This document shows, piece after piece, positions 27,101 through 35,083 of a stretch of 64,000 nucleotides of DNA (positions are counted from its first letter, which is position 1; each line of letters starts with the position of its first letter). The notes below the pieces were generated by a model. The model ran no database searches and was not told the DNA's origin. It saw only the letters and a program-made list of their open reading frames with translations. This DNA is from Cladopsammia gracilis (Eukaryota > Cnidaria > Anthozoa > Scleractinia > Dendrophylliidae): assembly GCA_022457155.1 (NCBI GenBank), contig JAJGOT010000157.1, positions 1,098,501-1,162,500 of the forward strand, given 5' to 3'. Made by a program: the position numbers and the translations under genes.

Positions 27101-28251
27101 CTACTACCAGGCCACGGGCTCACAGTCACACCTTTTCATGCGCAAGCCCTGTGCTTAAGGAACGACGCACTTCATTCACCTGCAAAGCCACGCAAACGGA
27201 TTGTGATGCCGCAGAAAGTGCAGGTATAAAATGGTTACTTAAAGTTTCTGACACCTAAAATCTGAACACGGAGTGAATTAAGTGAAAGTGGCCTGCTGTG
27301 AGCAGCTGAAGAATGGGCACTTGAAGGCTTCTTAATGTACAGGTAGCCACTAAAGAGTGCCAAATTTCAACTTAAACAAGTTTTCTTGGAAAATGTTTTT
27401 CAGGAAAAAGGAAAACTAAAAAGTACTATTGGGTGGTCGATAGTTTTTCTTTGAACGATCACGTTTTAGGATTTCATCTACGGATTCAAAATTCAGAATC
27501 ACCTTGTACATTACAACAAACAACACCACGGGAGAGCACAAGTGGGTACTTTTTTTATTTGTATGGCTACACTCCAGTCTTTTATTCACAAAGTTTATGA
27601 TCACTCACACAAAGACATGGACAAAGGCTTTGCAAGGTCGTCGGTTTATTTACCTTCGCCATCTTTGCCACCTTTATATGGAATTAAGATCTTAATTTTT
27701 TTTAAAACAATTGGAAAATTGGGTAGGGTATGGTTTAAAATGTATTTGATGACTCTTTAGAAATTGAATAGTGTCTATTTGTTCATTTTGTTAAATTCCG
27801 TTACAACATCAGAAAATATATCTATTTTTTAATAAAATGCTCTACAAAGATTGTTGGAACTTCATTTTCAGTCTTTTACAACCACTTTTAGGCCCCAGTT
27901 CTCTCCTAATTCCACTTCCTGAAAGCCGGGTAAATTACAACGGACAAGAGTTAAATGTTGTAAGTAAATCATACTCACATCTCACCCGGCTCATCTCATT
28001 TATTAAAGCTTTCAACCATTTTTATCATGTCTACATCTAACTTTGTAGAAGGCTTCTATCACGCTTCTTGCCAACTGGGGCCTTTCGTTTTCTCCTTCTG
28101 GTCCTAAGCTCTATGTCTTTATTTTTTATCTTCTAAGTGCAGATTTCTTCTTGTATCTGTGTTGATCTTTATTCTTCAGGCACTGTCTGTTGATGGAGAA
28201 CTTCTGCCGGCTACTCTCGTCAACTCGGATTCTGATCAGGCTCCATGTTAG
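9627..28251 (+). CDS. GABA-B-like metabotropic receptor (class C GPCR), 17 coding exons, two frame breaks
   Basis: The spliced model encodes about 894 residues: signal peptide and Cys/N-glycosylation-rich stub (1-90), Venus-flytrap ligand-binding domain (about 90-510), seven-helix domain (about 525-790) and a cytoplasmic tail. Seen hallmarks are SYASGS in the binding domain, SKTWRVHKIF in the second intracellular loop, and ETRNVTIPALNDSKYIGMS before helix 6, all GABA-B-type. Such receptors act at the plasma membrane as Gi/o-coupled dimers; that is family knowledge. Exons: 9627-10071, 13681-13818, 15218-15391, 16311-16418, 16616-16681, 18062-18265, 20691-20910, 21062-21128, 21545-21628, 21803-21953, 23621-23753, 23993-24103, 25563-25685, 26110-26448, 27040-27223, 27892-27959, 28180-28251. 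All introns are GT-AG and phases agree. Exons 1 and 7 each hold one surplus base, so the gene is either broken or misassembled. The ligand cannot be told from sequence. Confidence 0.9.
10936..11033. repeat. Solo arm of a dispersed foldback family
   Basis: AACCAGGTCGAAACAGCTGT through GTCGCGTTAAATGTTCTACG matches the right arm of the foldback at 35792-35910 with only scattered changes. Confidence 0.85.
12488..12667. repeat. Minisatellite, about 32-bp unit, five copies
   Basis: The unit TTTTTAATGAACGCGTCCTT plus ATAGCTACTGTG is repeated in tandem with small differences. The outer copies are the most diverged. Confidence 0.85.
13681..13818 (+). CDS. Receptor exon 2 (ligand-binding domain)
   Basis: 46 codons between TTTGTTTCAG and a GT donor, phase 0/0. 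It encodes PVILLGPSNTAALEPIAEAA, the G-P-x-x-S/T region of lobe 1 in GABA-B-type binding domains. Confidence 0.88.
14590..14802 (+). mobile_element. 3' end of a LINE with (ATT)n tail
   Basis: An open stretch ending SIDDFKRKLKTFLFKRAYES before a stop resembles the extreme C-terminus of L2/CR1-type reverse transcriptases. About 100 bases later comes GGCGCTATATAAATG followed by (ATT)n, a widespread 3' signature of such LINEs. The rest is absent (5'-truncated). It lies in receptor intron 2. Confidence 0.65.
14815..15100. repeat. Tandem duplicated repeat separated by (ATT)n
   Basis: A segment of about 113 bp (GAACAAGATGTTTATTAACA to ACATTACAG) occurs at 14815-14929 and 14963-15074, each followed by ATT microsatellite. 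A third partial copy is at 40293-40368, again next to AAT/ATT repeats. Confidence 0.9.
15218..15391 (+). CDS. Receptor exon 3 (ligand-binding domain)
   Basis: 58 codons, phase 0/0. It contains VSYASGSPKF and YYGWERVAILHQYD, the two most conserved stretches of the GABA-B binding domain. The Ser of SYASGS lies at a position that contacts ligand in GABA-B receptors. Confidence 0.9.
15448..15545. repeat. Dispersed repeat, two local copies
   Basis: TGAAATCCTACAGTGTCACC then ATTCCAACC occurs twice 70 bp apart, in receptor intron 3. Related sequence is at 8565-8650 and 27459-27510. Confidence 0.7.
15921..16190 (+). mobile_element. tRNA-derived SINE
   Basis: The head has a Pol III box A (TGGTGTAGTGGTGAGAGC at 15931-15948) and box B (GGGTTCGATTCC at 15973-15984) at tRNA spacing. 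A body follows with GGTTCTCTCCTTGCTCCGAG and GGTTTTCCTCCGGGTAC, a conserved SINE-body type seen in many invertebrates. It ends in TTTATTTATTT. It is not a functional tRNA, because the acceptor stem and anticodon arm do not close. Confidence 0.8.
16311..16418 (+). CDS. Receptor exon 4 (ligand-binding domain)
   Basis: 36 codons, phase 0/0, acceptor CTTTTCGCAG. Encodes the lobe 2 stretch around VIAIEGFEERGDISFQMEKL. Confidence 0.87.
16616..16681 (+). CDS. Receptor exon 5 (ligand-binding domain)
   Basis: A 22-codon exon, phase 0/0. It encodes DARIIIGEFSYVGARNVFCE, matching the conserved DARIIIG-F strand of the family. Confidence 0.87.
16859..17037. repeat. 15-bp minisatellite, about 11 copies
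   Basis: Unit ATATTCCCCTCGACA in tandem; copies at both edges are more diverged. It lies in receptor intron 5. The minus-strand open frame across it is a repeat artefact. Confidence 0.95.
17396..17421. repeat. (CT)n microsatellite
   Basis: About 11 CT dinucleotides in receptor intron 5. Confidence 0.9.
17625..17745. repeat. Foldback with about 48-bp arms
   Basis: GTCCAGTCCCTCGGGGATAT is mirrored at 17720-17740; the arms include ATATTCCCCTCG. The centre is a second small repeat of CCCTCGGG. It lies in receptor intron 5, 600 bp after the minisatellite that shares the word ATTCCCCTCG. Confidence 0.9.
18062..18265 (+). CDS. Receptor exon 6 (ligand-binding domain)
   Basis: 68 codons, phase 0/0. 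MFGSHYAWIIFGEF corresponds to the Y-x-W-I/F strand after the fifth helix of the binding domain; the rest is the variable loop before the hinge. Confidence 0.87.
18735..20125. mobile_element. 1.4 kb foldback DNA transposon with transposase remnant
   Basis: The arm 18735-19224 returns inverted at 19634-20125, about 490 bp and highly similar over its whole length (for example TGTCAAGAATTCG at the inner ends). The 400-bp core carries a degenerate transposase on the minus strand. It inserted in receptor intron 6. Arms are unusually long for a Tc1-type element, so the structure may be a rearranged derivative. Confidence 0.85.
19230..19640 (-). pseudogene. Tc1/IS630-like DDE transposase remnant
   Basis: Minus-strand translation gives a helix-turn-helix end, FTLEQIKRQLRARLLGKPEV then HDRTVARMLDGMLY. 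After a frame change it gives CIFIDECEYNIWTARNHGSA and RAYRQVCGQRSRN, matching the DDE_3-type catalytic core around its second Asp. It is much shorter than the usual 300 or so residues, and has stops and frame changes. The first Asp region and most of the domain are missing, so it is non-functional. Confidence 0.7.
20691..20910 (+). CDS. Receptor exon 7 (binding domain; 1-base frame break)
   Basis: The exon is 220 bases while both neighbours require a multiple of three. The frame reads YAFDSAWV up to 20783, then runs to TAA about 30 bases later. From 20785 the next frame continues with IALALDSSFINGMKYERL. One surplus G, at or near 20784, is the simplest reading. The YA(F/Y)D-xxW hinge motif places it firmly. 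Confidence 0.85.
21062..21128 (+). CDS. Receptor exon 8 (end of binding domain)
   Basis: 67 bases, phase 0 to phase 1. Begins GPVRFDKKKERVGTVLIKQN, the G-P-V-x-F-D strand shared by GABA-B binding domains. The A-run in it is intact. Confidence 0.85.
21545..21628 (+). CDS. Receptor exon 9 (linker to 7TM)
   Basis: 84 bases, phase 1/1, acceptor TTTATGTTTCAG. Encodes the last strands of the extracellular region, ending KIWE before the next exon. Confidence 0.82.
21803..21953 (+). CDS. Receptor exon 10 (TM1)
   Basis: 151 bases, phase 1 to phase 2. Starts DDRPPKD, the proline-rich stalk found just before TM1 in this family. TM1 is LPLIVIMWFMAGLGIICSLS followed by FLYFNISNRKNR. Confidence 0.9.
22012..22260. 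repeat. Simple and short tandem repeats
   Basis: (TTTA)n/(TTAG)n at about 22018-22068, (TA)n at about 22132-22147, and three copies of AACTTAACTAAGATGA-like 16-mers at about 22195-22243. All lie in receptor intron 10. Confidence 0.85.
22148..23620. other. Rest of receptor intron 10, likely repeat-derived
   Basis: No exon is recognised. GTTAGGCTTAGCCTAAC, a 17-base palindrome, lies at the edge of the TA tract. A CpG-rich patch lies at about 23185-23260. The 118-codon minus frame at 22834-23190 has no recognisable domain. Confidence 0.4.
23621..23753 (+). CDS. Receptor exon 11 (TM2)
   Basis: 133 bases, phase 2 to phase 0. IIKMSSPKLNNIIIMGCILC is the classic first intracellular loop and TM2 of GABA-B receptors. 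Confidence 0.92.
23993..24103 (+). CDS. Receptor exon 12 (TM3 and intracellular loop 2)
   Basis: 37 codons, phase 0/0. It contains FGAMFSKTWRVHKIFTAAK, the near-invariant GABA-B segment after TM3. The conserved pair K-T/W-R is present. Confidence 0.93.
24274..24460. repeat. Direct repeat, copy 1
   Basis: About 187 bp (TTAGTTTTAGAGCATCAAAA to GTGTCCCCTCCCC) that recurs at 25120-25310 with about 95 percent apparent identity. It lies in receptor intron 12. Confidence 0.9.
24820..25080. other. GC-rich island between direct repeats
   Basis: About 250 bp distinctly richer in G+C than its surroundings. It includes a perfect hairpin CCTCGGCATGGCGCC/ATATGCCGAGG at about 24980-25006. There are open frames on both strands but none is recognised. 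Origin unknown; possibly an inserted repeat fragment. Confidence 0.4.
25120..25310. repeat. Direct repeat, copy 2
   Basis: Second copy of 24274-24460, in the same orientation. Confidence 0.9.
25563..25685 (+). CDS. Receptor exon 13 (TM4)
   Basis: 41 codons, phase 0/0. Hydrophobic TM4 with DVVFLSCWIIIDPFQ, a family-typical W-x-x-x-DP motif. Confidence 0.9.
26110..26448 (+). CDS. Receptor exon 14 (TM5-TM7)
   Basis: 113 codons, phase 0/0, the longest exon. It contains ETRNVTIPALNDSKYIGMS and YNVVVLSIIGAIV (TM6), plus TM5 (YKGILLLFGLFLAW) and TM7 ending LLLVFVPK. All three helices are intact. Confidence 0.94.
26793..26968. mobile_element. Short MITE with hAT-like termini and a G-rich core
   Basis: The ends are CAGTGGTGGATCTAGA and, inverted, TCCGCCACTG. 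The CAGTGG-GGATC pattern is typical of hAT terminal repeats. A clean 8-bp target duplication is not seen; only CTATA is shared. The interior holds a run of mostly G (26842-26876). It lies in receptor intron 14. Confidence 0.55.
27040..27223 (+). CDS. Receptor exon 15 (cytoplasmic tail)
   Basis: 184 bases, phase 0 to phase 1. Ser/Thr/Arg-rich tail after TM7, with no coiled coil evident. Its phase-1 end fits two downstream acceptors, at 27892 and at 29731. Confidence 0.8.
27892..27959 (+). CDS. Receptor exon 16 (tail)
   Basis: 68 bases after CCACTTTTAG. Phase 1 entry gives an open frame (IPLPESRVNYNGQELNV) to the donor GTAAGT at 27960. The upstream acceptor at about 27870 would give an immediate stop, so this one was chosen. 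Confidence 0.7.
28180..28251 (+). CDS. Receptor exon 17 (terminal)
   Basis: 72 bases after ATTCTTCAG, phase 0. Encodes an acidic tail, LSVDGELLPATLVNSDSDQA, then PC and TAG at 28249-28251. Confidence 0.7.
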   Translation, partial: ALSVDGELLPATLVNSDSDQAPC

Positions 28252-29730
28252 CCTTGGCAAGACAGACATTACTTCGGCCTAGCGTGTGACGTGCGTGGCT
28301 GGTCCAGCGGTCTGCCAAAAAAATATCTTTATGTACATTTCACACATCTAAAACTTTGCTTCCCATCTTATGTACTGGTTATCTTGGGCTTTCCCGGTGA
28401 TAAAGAGGTTACCAACTCCTCGTTCTCCTTAACAACAATGGTGTTACGATTCCTGACTTGTGCGGCACTTGCTAGCACATTACTCCTGATTTAGATCTAT
28501 CTGCTACTGAGGACTCCACGAGTTTTCACTTCTTTTGCTGGTCTTTAAGCTAGAGGCTCGTGTAGTTGTTTTTAAATAACTAAAATAATCTTATTATTAG
28601 CGACACATTCCTGTCTGAGACTCAGAGTTTTTCTTTGTCCCACGCTTGTGGCATGATAAACACTATATCTTTCTCACTTTTAAAAGGTGGATCTTTTATT
28701 GACATTTTTAAACAGATCTTATGATCAACATCAAAAATTGGTCTGACTGATTCAGTTCAATGAAAGCCCAATTTCCAGATTATCATTGCAATTATCATCG
28801 GCAACACGCGGCAACTATAAACGACCATAACGGTCACAGCTATTACGGTCGCTGAAATCTTGATATCGCGGAGATCGTAGTAATCAAGAGTTTTAAAACC
28901 ACTCACCGGCAATCGAGATGCTCGAAATATTGCAGTTATCTAGGAAGTTTTATTATTTGTTTGAAACATTTTCATGACATGATATATATATGGTCATATA
29001 TTATAAAAGCGTTCAGAAAAAAAAAATAAAAGAAATGATACCACAGCAAGCGACCAATAACTTGCAGAGAGCAATCAATTGGGTTCATTACTAGTTAAGC
29101 ATCCCTTTTCTTTTAGTAGATCATTTTGTGTAATTATCTGGCAAAAGTGGTTTCTAATTGCGTCATAAGATCCAAAACCAAAGTAATTACCCCAGCCAAT
29201 TACAATCAACATGATGATCCAATAGAGCGTAAAGTAATATCGTGATTACTTTGGTTTTACATTGCTACGCTTTCTGAATAATGGACTTAAAAATCTCGCG
29301 CTACTTTCTTGACCAATCACAAGTAAAACCAAAACCAACTGCGAATAGCTCGCATGCGTTTGCCCCCGCTTGGCGCCGACTAGATATGTTTGCTACGTGT
29401 ATTTGGATTGTCAGTGTCTGTCCTGATTGGCCGGATTATTTACTTTGGTTTTGATTTTGCGACACAAGTGAAAACTGCTCTAATCCAATAAAAATTTGCA
29501 GCGAATACATTTGAATACAGTCGGTGGAGCAATTTACAAATGGTATTTCTTTGTGGTTATGAAGGAAGCGTGATTTGTCTCAACCAAATCACAAAACAAA
29601 GCATATGCAAACCCAAAGCAAATGCCAAATTAATCGATTAAAAACTACTACTCAAAACACCTAGCGATTGAAAAGTGCTTTTGGGCACTCCAGTTACTGC
29701 AGTTCTAATCCATTTATTTTACCTTTCAAG
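28252..29730. other. Receptor 3' UTR and possible intron
   Basis: No exon seen. Short inverted words (AAAACCAAAGTAAT at about 29174 and its complement near 29250) suggest a small repeat. If the exon at 29731 is used, this is intronic. Confidence 0.45.
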
Positions 29731-29900
29731 TAAACGGAGTCATGTTCAAGTACCGAGGCTCCAGTTCAGATGACATTCCGTACGAAATACGCATGGACGA
29801 CATTTACTTAGATGAAACAATGGTGGTAGAGTTTAGTCCGCAATCATGCGAGGCTGTGATTAGAAATTGCTACACTGGAGCTCCAAGCAGCCTTAACTGA
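29731..29900 (+). CDS. Likely alternative terminal exon of the receptor
   Basis: An acceptor TTTTACCTTTCAAG precedes an open frame that begins in phase 1 and runs for 56 codons to TGA at 29898-29900. It encodes acidic text such as SSSDDIPYEIRMDDIYLDET, which does not look like repeat or random DNA. The only upstream exon ending in phase 1 without a partner conflict is 27040-27223. Splicing there would replace exons 16-17 and give about 904 residues. It could instead be the last exon of a separate gene. Confidence 0.6.
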
Positions 29901-31850
29901 AAAAGTATAGAATAGAAAGGTTTATAATAATCAAGTTGATCAACAGATTAAAATAAACGTAAGGTATAAACCAGTTTACAGCAAAGTGAGATATGGAAAA
30001 ACAATAGCAGCGATCTGATCTGCTAAAATTGTAAGTTAACAGTTAAGAAAGGGGAGTAGGGGAGGGACAAATATCAATTTTAACAAAAACTTTCTCGACT
30101 GGTCTTCAAAATGAAAAGCACCTCGGAGTCCATAACTTCTAAATGATGACAGATTACCTTTGCAGGTCTTCAACAGTATAACGGAAAGTGCTGTCTCTTT
30201 AAATCCTAGTTGGTAGCCTTCTAACGAAAGCGACAGTTGTATTCTTCATAAGACAGTACCAATAGGCAAAAAATGTTGGCACCCATGTATCTTACGGTAT
30301 CTTAGTGTTTCAGTACTGTTATACATGTTAGACTAAACTATGCAATTTTGAGGAAAAACATAAAGTCATAAAATGTCGATACCTTTTTATTTCACAAAAA
30401 AACGCAGCTTAAATGAAATTGAAAGTGAATATAATATCTGAAATAAATAAACTATGTAAACTGCGGATGAAATATAACAATGACAGATGTGATCATCGCT
30501 GTGATCGCGGTGGAAAAAAAAAGACTTTAAAAAGCCTGACTTTTTTTCAGGTATCTTTTTAACTGCATAAAAGTTGATTAGATCACTGCGAGGATCACAT
30601 ATATCACTTTTACACGAGATTGTTTAAATACTTGCTGAATATTAGGTCCATTTTTATATCCCAATTCAATGTAACTCAGTTAAATATAGACTGAATGTGC
30701 CTGAAATTTTGTTGACTCTTTTTTCGACTGCCTGTTTCCACCTGACCATACGAGATCTCAATGCGAGATTAAATGCGATCATGTAATATCCGGTTATGAT
30801 AGAATCATTTTCGTATGACCTTGAAATTATAACGCGTAAACACAGCAAAAACAACAAACGAACCGAAAAGAAGGAATTTGATTGGTTTATTGAAAGGAGG
30901 CAAACGCGCGCGGCTTTTGGTTGGTTCGCGAACACGCAAAGCAGAGCTAACGGATTGAAGCTAAAAAATAGCTATTCTCTTTGACGTCACTCGCTTTTCA
31001 GCATTCTGCATGATAGGTCAATCGAATAAGCATCTTTTTTCTACATTAGGGATCAGTATTTCGTGGGAAAACGAGCAAAGCTTGTTTTGGTCCTTTCAAC
31101 TGCTGGCGGATGAAACAAATTGAGAACACTGAGGGAAATCGTTCTTCAAGGTCATACGAAAATAGCTCTATCCAATTCTAAACTCTTTAGACCGGTGTGG
31201 GATGCGTAAAGAAAAAACGGCAAAGTCTCCTAACAACTGTTCATGCTCAAACACTGAAAGTTCGAGCTTCGGTTGTTCAAAAGATAAATAACGCTATCCA
31301 CGTACCGGATAAATCGCTATCCATGGATTTTTATCCAGTGAATATCAAAGGAGAATATTGCCATTTCCCGGCATGCACTGAAAGCAAACTATATTATCAA
31401 ACCCGGCAGCGACCCGCAAGCAGCTCATTGTACACAGATGCCGTTGAGGTTGAAGGTCAGTTGGTCGTAGCGGAAACTTTCAAAATAAATCTACGATTAC
31501 CTGGCCTGTGCGACAATTTTTCAAAGATCTTTAGCTAGGCAGGCGATGTTTTGAAAACCCACTTGACAGGATGTTACAACATTACAGGTCGAAAAAGGTA
31601 AAAAAGAAAGGTCTCCTCGATAACAGAATTGAAAATAAAGTAATGCTTACAAGCAGACTGCGTAAAATGTTTATCATCATTTTCTTTATTGCAAAGACAA
31701 ACGATAAAAACCGACGTTTCGGAGTCATCATGACGCCAAAATATTCTGCGAGTATAAGAAGCAGCTTAAACTACATTAGCCTAATGTTGTTTTGTTGTTG
31801 TTATTGTTGTCACATCACAGGTTAATGTTCTAAGACCATCCCTCTCCAAG
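29901..31850. other. Intergenic DNA; repeat fragments
   Basis: No gene recognised. The open frame at 31197-31538 includes CGCTATCCA/GGATAAATCGCTATCC words with inverse symmetry, typical of repeat DNA, so I do not call it a gene. Confidence 0.45.
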
Positions 31851-31879
31851 CACTTCCTTCAGTGTGTTTTTGAAAATTA

Positions 31880-32460
31880 CTCCCAATACCCCCTGAGTGA
31901 TGATACGTGTTGCTTTGTCTCTCGTGCATTGGTTGGCACCATGACCGAACTTGATGTCTGCAGACTCCATCCTGTTCAGCGAGGAACCACCACGTAGTTC
32001 TGGGAGGCGGATTTTCTCTAACTGCCTCTCTCATTCTGTTTCTGACGTCACCAGGGTAGAACTGCATTGGACCGATGGGCTCTGTTGCTCCCGCCAGCTG
32101 GTCTGCAATCTCCTTGTGCCGGATTACTGCGCGCATGGCCTGGAATGTATGTTGTATGGTAATCAGCCTTGATGTTGCATATAATTTGTACCCAGGTCTC
32201 TTTCACAAGACTACACTTCAGTCTGGTGACAGGACTCAGTGAGTCAGTTAATACGACTACTCTACCTTTCTCTGCGGTGTTGTTTCTCATCCAAATCAGA
32301 GCACTTCATAAGCCTCGGACTCCACCCGGAAAGAGCTTGTCCTGCCCTTCCTTCCTGCGCACCATTCAAATGTTCTCCTGTTGTTATGCCACACTGCACC
32401 ACCCCAAGCTGAGATATTGTCTCGAATTGAGCCATCCGTAGCAATGATAATATTTGCCTC
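31880..32460 (-). pseudogene. RNase H domain of a LINE (3' half of an interrupted element)
   Basis: Minus-strand translation gives ATDGSIRDNISAWGGAVWH, FRVESEAYEVL, VVVLTDSLS and TYIPGHAR, then after a frame change IADQLAG. These are the D, E, D and H catalytic blocks of RNase HI in the correct order and spacing. A stop follows EVL, and a frame change follows GHAR. I read it as the RNase H end of an I/R1-like non-LTR retrotransposon whose RT end lies at 34370-34650, split by the LINE at 32615-34318. Confidence 0.7.
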
Positions 32461-32614
32461 CTTGGAATTGGAATTAGGACACTTCAGCTTTATTAAAGGC
32501 TTTGTCCCGTTCTAGCTAAGTTCTGTCACCTACTGAATCGACCAGTAGGGACTTGTCATTATATTTTACCCAGGGATCTGCTTATATATTATCCACCGCT
32601 ACCACCTCCACTAC

Positions 32615-34318
32615 AACAACAATTAGCTTTATTTGCATGACTATAAATCCTTACAGTATTGCAAAGCATTACAACATAACAAAAAAAAAAATACAATAGT
32701 ATAACAAAGAAAGGGAAAGTACAATTAAGATACATCAGTCTGGATTGATAATTTGATTATTGCGGAAATCTAAGCATGAAAGAATGAATTTCAATAATTG
32801 AATATTTACAAAATAATTACGAGAGTTCATTAATTCATTGGTTACTTCTGAAGGAGATAACTGTTTTATATTTGGTAGGTGATACCCTATTTTCCTATAA
32901 AATCCGTCCCTAAGAATTGAGTATTTAGGACAATGAAAAAGGAAGTGAATTTCATCTTCAATTTCATTACCTCCACAAGTAGGGCACAATCTATCATCTC
33001 TTGTGATTTGTTCATATCTACCAATTTCAATCATTATTTTATGATTACTTATACGAAATTTTACTAATTGTTTTCTGTCATTTGATTTCCTTGTAAGGTC
33101 TAAGTAATGAGAAGGCATATATTCGTTCTTAAAGATATTATAGAATTCGAGTTTCTTAGAGTGTTGAATGGTATGTCGCCAATATAGGATATATTTTTGT
33201 TGCATTAAGTTTACATAATGTTTGATTTTAGTGTCAGTTAAGAAAAAAGGGTCAAAATCAGGCAAATTATAGAATTCGGATATCCTTATAAGATTAGAGT
33301 AGAAGCTATTTTTACCAGAAGAGTAAAGATCTGCTGACATTAAAAAGATCTGTTTAACAATAGAGTTATTGTCCTTACTTTGAAGGTATAAGGTATAATT
33401 AATTATTTTCTGATTAATGGCTATAATAAGAGGAAACCTTCCAAGTTCAGCTCTACATGCCACATTTGATGTCTTATTGCTTACTTCTAGATAACGCTTG
33501 CAGAATTGTAAATGGATTTTTTCAATCTGCGAACTGTCCCAAGACTTAAAATCCAGTTTTGCGTACACACCCCAGACTTCGCTGTTATATGTCAAAATTG
33601 GGGAGATCATCGTGTCAAAGATTTTACTTGCCAGGAATGGGGACAATTTACTGAAATTTGTATGTTTTCTTAGACTGAAAAGAGCGTGAAGGGCCTTCTC
33701 TTTTAACTGGTCAAGTGCCATTGAAAAGTTACCCGTTGAAGAGATTACAGACCCTAGATAAGTGTAGTTTTGGACGATTTCAATCATTTTATTGCCTATG
33801 TGAAAACTAGACTCAGTACATTTCTTAGCACGTTTCTGAAAGATCATAACTTTGGTCTTTTTTGGATTGATACTTAACATCCACGAGTTGCAATAGGAAG
33901 ATAGCTTATCAAGACAAGTTTGCAGTCCTGTTTTGGATCTTGAAAGTATGACTAAATCATCTGCATATAAAAGAGAATTTAATTTTGTGCCATTTGGTAG
34001 AACAAAAGGATCCGATAAAATATTTTCGAACGAATGTGGTATGTTGTTAACATAGAGGTTAAATAGCAACGGGCTTAAAATACAACCTTGGCGTATACCT
34101 CTTGCGTATTGAAAGGGTCGTGTTTGGCTTTTTCCAATTTGTACGGAACATGTAGAGTTTGAGAACAAATTTTTTATTAAATTGTTAAAGCGACCTCCCA
34201 CATTAATTTGTAATAGCTTGTACAAGAGTCCGTCATGCCAGATCGAGTCAAAAGCTTTTTTGAAATCTACAAAACAAGCATATATTTTTTCATTATGTTG
34301 ATGCACATATTTAGTGTG
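32615..34318 (-). mobile_element. 5'-truncated LINE inserted into another LINE
   Basis: It comprises the coding frame 32735-34306, a short 3' UTR with AATAAAG at about 32630, and a 3' end of TTG repeats at about 32615-32625. The 5' end falls within the RT domain, the usual result of truncated target-primed insertion. I could not define a target-site duplication. Confidence 0.75.
32735..34306 (-). CDS. Non-LTR retrotransposon reverse transcriptase, C-terminal part
   Basis: 523 codons open without a break. RT motifs run in order: YACFVDFKKAFDSIWH (motif A, catalytic Asp) at about residues 9-24, GIRQGCILSPLLFNLY (motif B) at about 70, LLYADDLVIL (motif C, catalytic Asp pair) at about 112, and a thumb region. 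Near residue 440 RLCPTCGGNEIEDEIHFLFH is a Cys/His cluster typical of LINE C-termini. The first RT motifs and any endonuclease are missing, so this copy cannot be autonomous although the frame is intact. The intact long frame suggests a recent insertion. Confidence 0.9.
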   Translation of the reverse strand: MHQHNEKIYACFVDFKKAFDSIWHDGLLYKLLQINVGGRFNNLIKNLFSNSTCSVQIGKSQTRPFQYARGIRQGCILSPLLFNLYVNNIPHSFENILSDPFVLPNGTKLNSLLYADDLVILSRSKTGLQTCLDKLSSYCNSWMLSINPKKTKVMIFQKRAKKCTESSFHIGNKMIEIVQNYTYLGSVISSTGNFSMALDQLKEKALHALFSLRKHTNFSKLSPFLASKIFDTMISPILTYNSEVWGVYAKLDFKSWDSSQIEKIHLQFCKRYLEVSNKTSNVACRAELGRFPLIIAINQKIINYTLYLQSKDNNSIVKQIFLMSADLYSSGKNSFYSNLIRISEFYNLPDFDPFFLTDTKIKHYVNLMQQKYILYWRHTIQHSKKLEFYNIFKNEYMPSHYLDLTRKSNDRKQLVKFRISNHKIMIEIGRYEQITRDDRLCPTCGGNEIEDEIHFLFHCPKYSILRDGFYRKIGYHLPNIKQLSPSEVTNELMNSRNYFVNIQLLKFILSCLDFRNNQIINPD

Positions 34319-34369
34319 TCCCTTGCTGCTTTAGTCCAAGGAATTATACGCTTGAGTCTCTGAGGGATC

Positions 34370-34650
34370 GCAATGGCTTTGAATCTAATCGTATAGTGGG
34401 TGACTCTCTGTTGTCAGTGCTCTAATGTATTCCTGAGCAGCTTGGAGTTTGTTAGTTTGCTGCATGTTTAAAAACCCCGTGTAGTAAAGGATAGCTTCTC
34501 TAGATTTATTGGAGGTTGCCCCAGATAAAATTCGCAGTGCTTGACATAGGACTCGGTCCATGTTGGCAAATTGTGTTTCCGTGAGATTGAAGACTGCATT
34601 ATTGGTTAGCAGTCTGCATTAAGTCTCTTGTACTTAAAGTTCTTGATCAA
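34370..34650 (-). pseudogene. RT C-terminal fragment (5' half of the interrupted LINE)
   Basis: Minus-strand translation includes FNLTETQFANMDRVLCQAL then RILSGATSNKSREAILYYTG and LQAAQEYIRALTT, resembling the thumb/linker of RNase H-bearing LINEs (L-D-R-x-x-x-x-A-L-R-I-x-x-G). Further minus-strand frames up to about 34910 are not recognised. It is separated from its presumed RNase H by the inserted LINE. Confidence 0.55.
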
Positions 34651-35083
34651 TCTTGCGGCTAACAAACACGAGCTTAATAGTTGTCTGCACCTTCTGGCTA
34701 AGATCTGAGCTGATTCTTGACAATACCAAAATGTGTTGGAGTTTCGGGCTGGCGACAAGAGGCCGGCACTGATCCAAAATGACTGAAAATTGGCTAGCAC
34801 TGTTATCGGCTTTGTCTCTGACCACGTCAACCACACTTTGTAATGCACTGATCGCAACATAGCTATCAAAGATGCCAGCAGGCTTGGCAATTATCAGCTG
34901 TATGGTTGAAATGAAGGTATCGACGACAGAAATGTTTGTATAACGCTTCTATTCATCCAACTCCTTCTAAATCTTTTGAACAGATTCCTGAACCATCGTA
35001 GGCTGTATAGTGAAATAACAATTTATCAGGCGTGAGCTACAAATTTAACATACAGCTGCTCTGGTTCGTGACGCAATAAAATA

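Noticed and set aside
31197..31538. 113-codon plus-strand frame as a gene
   Set aside because: It contains inverse-symmetric GGATAAATCGCTATCC-type repeat words and has no domain or splice support.
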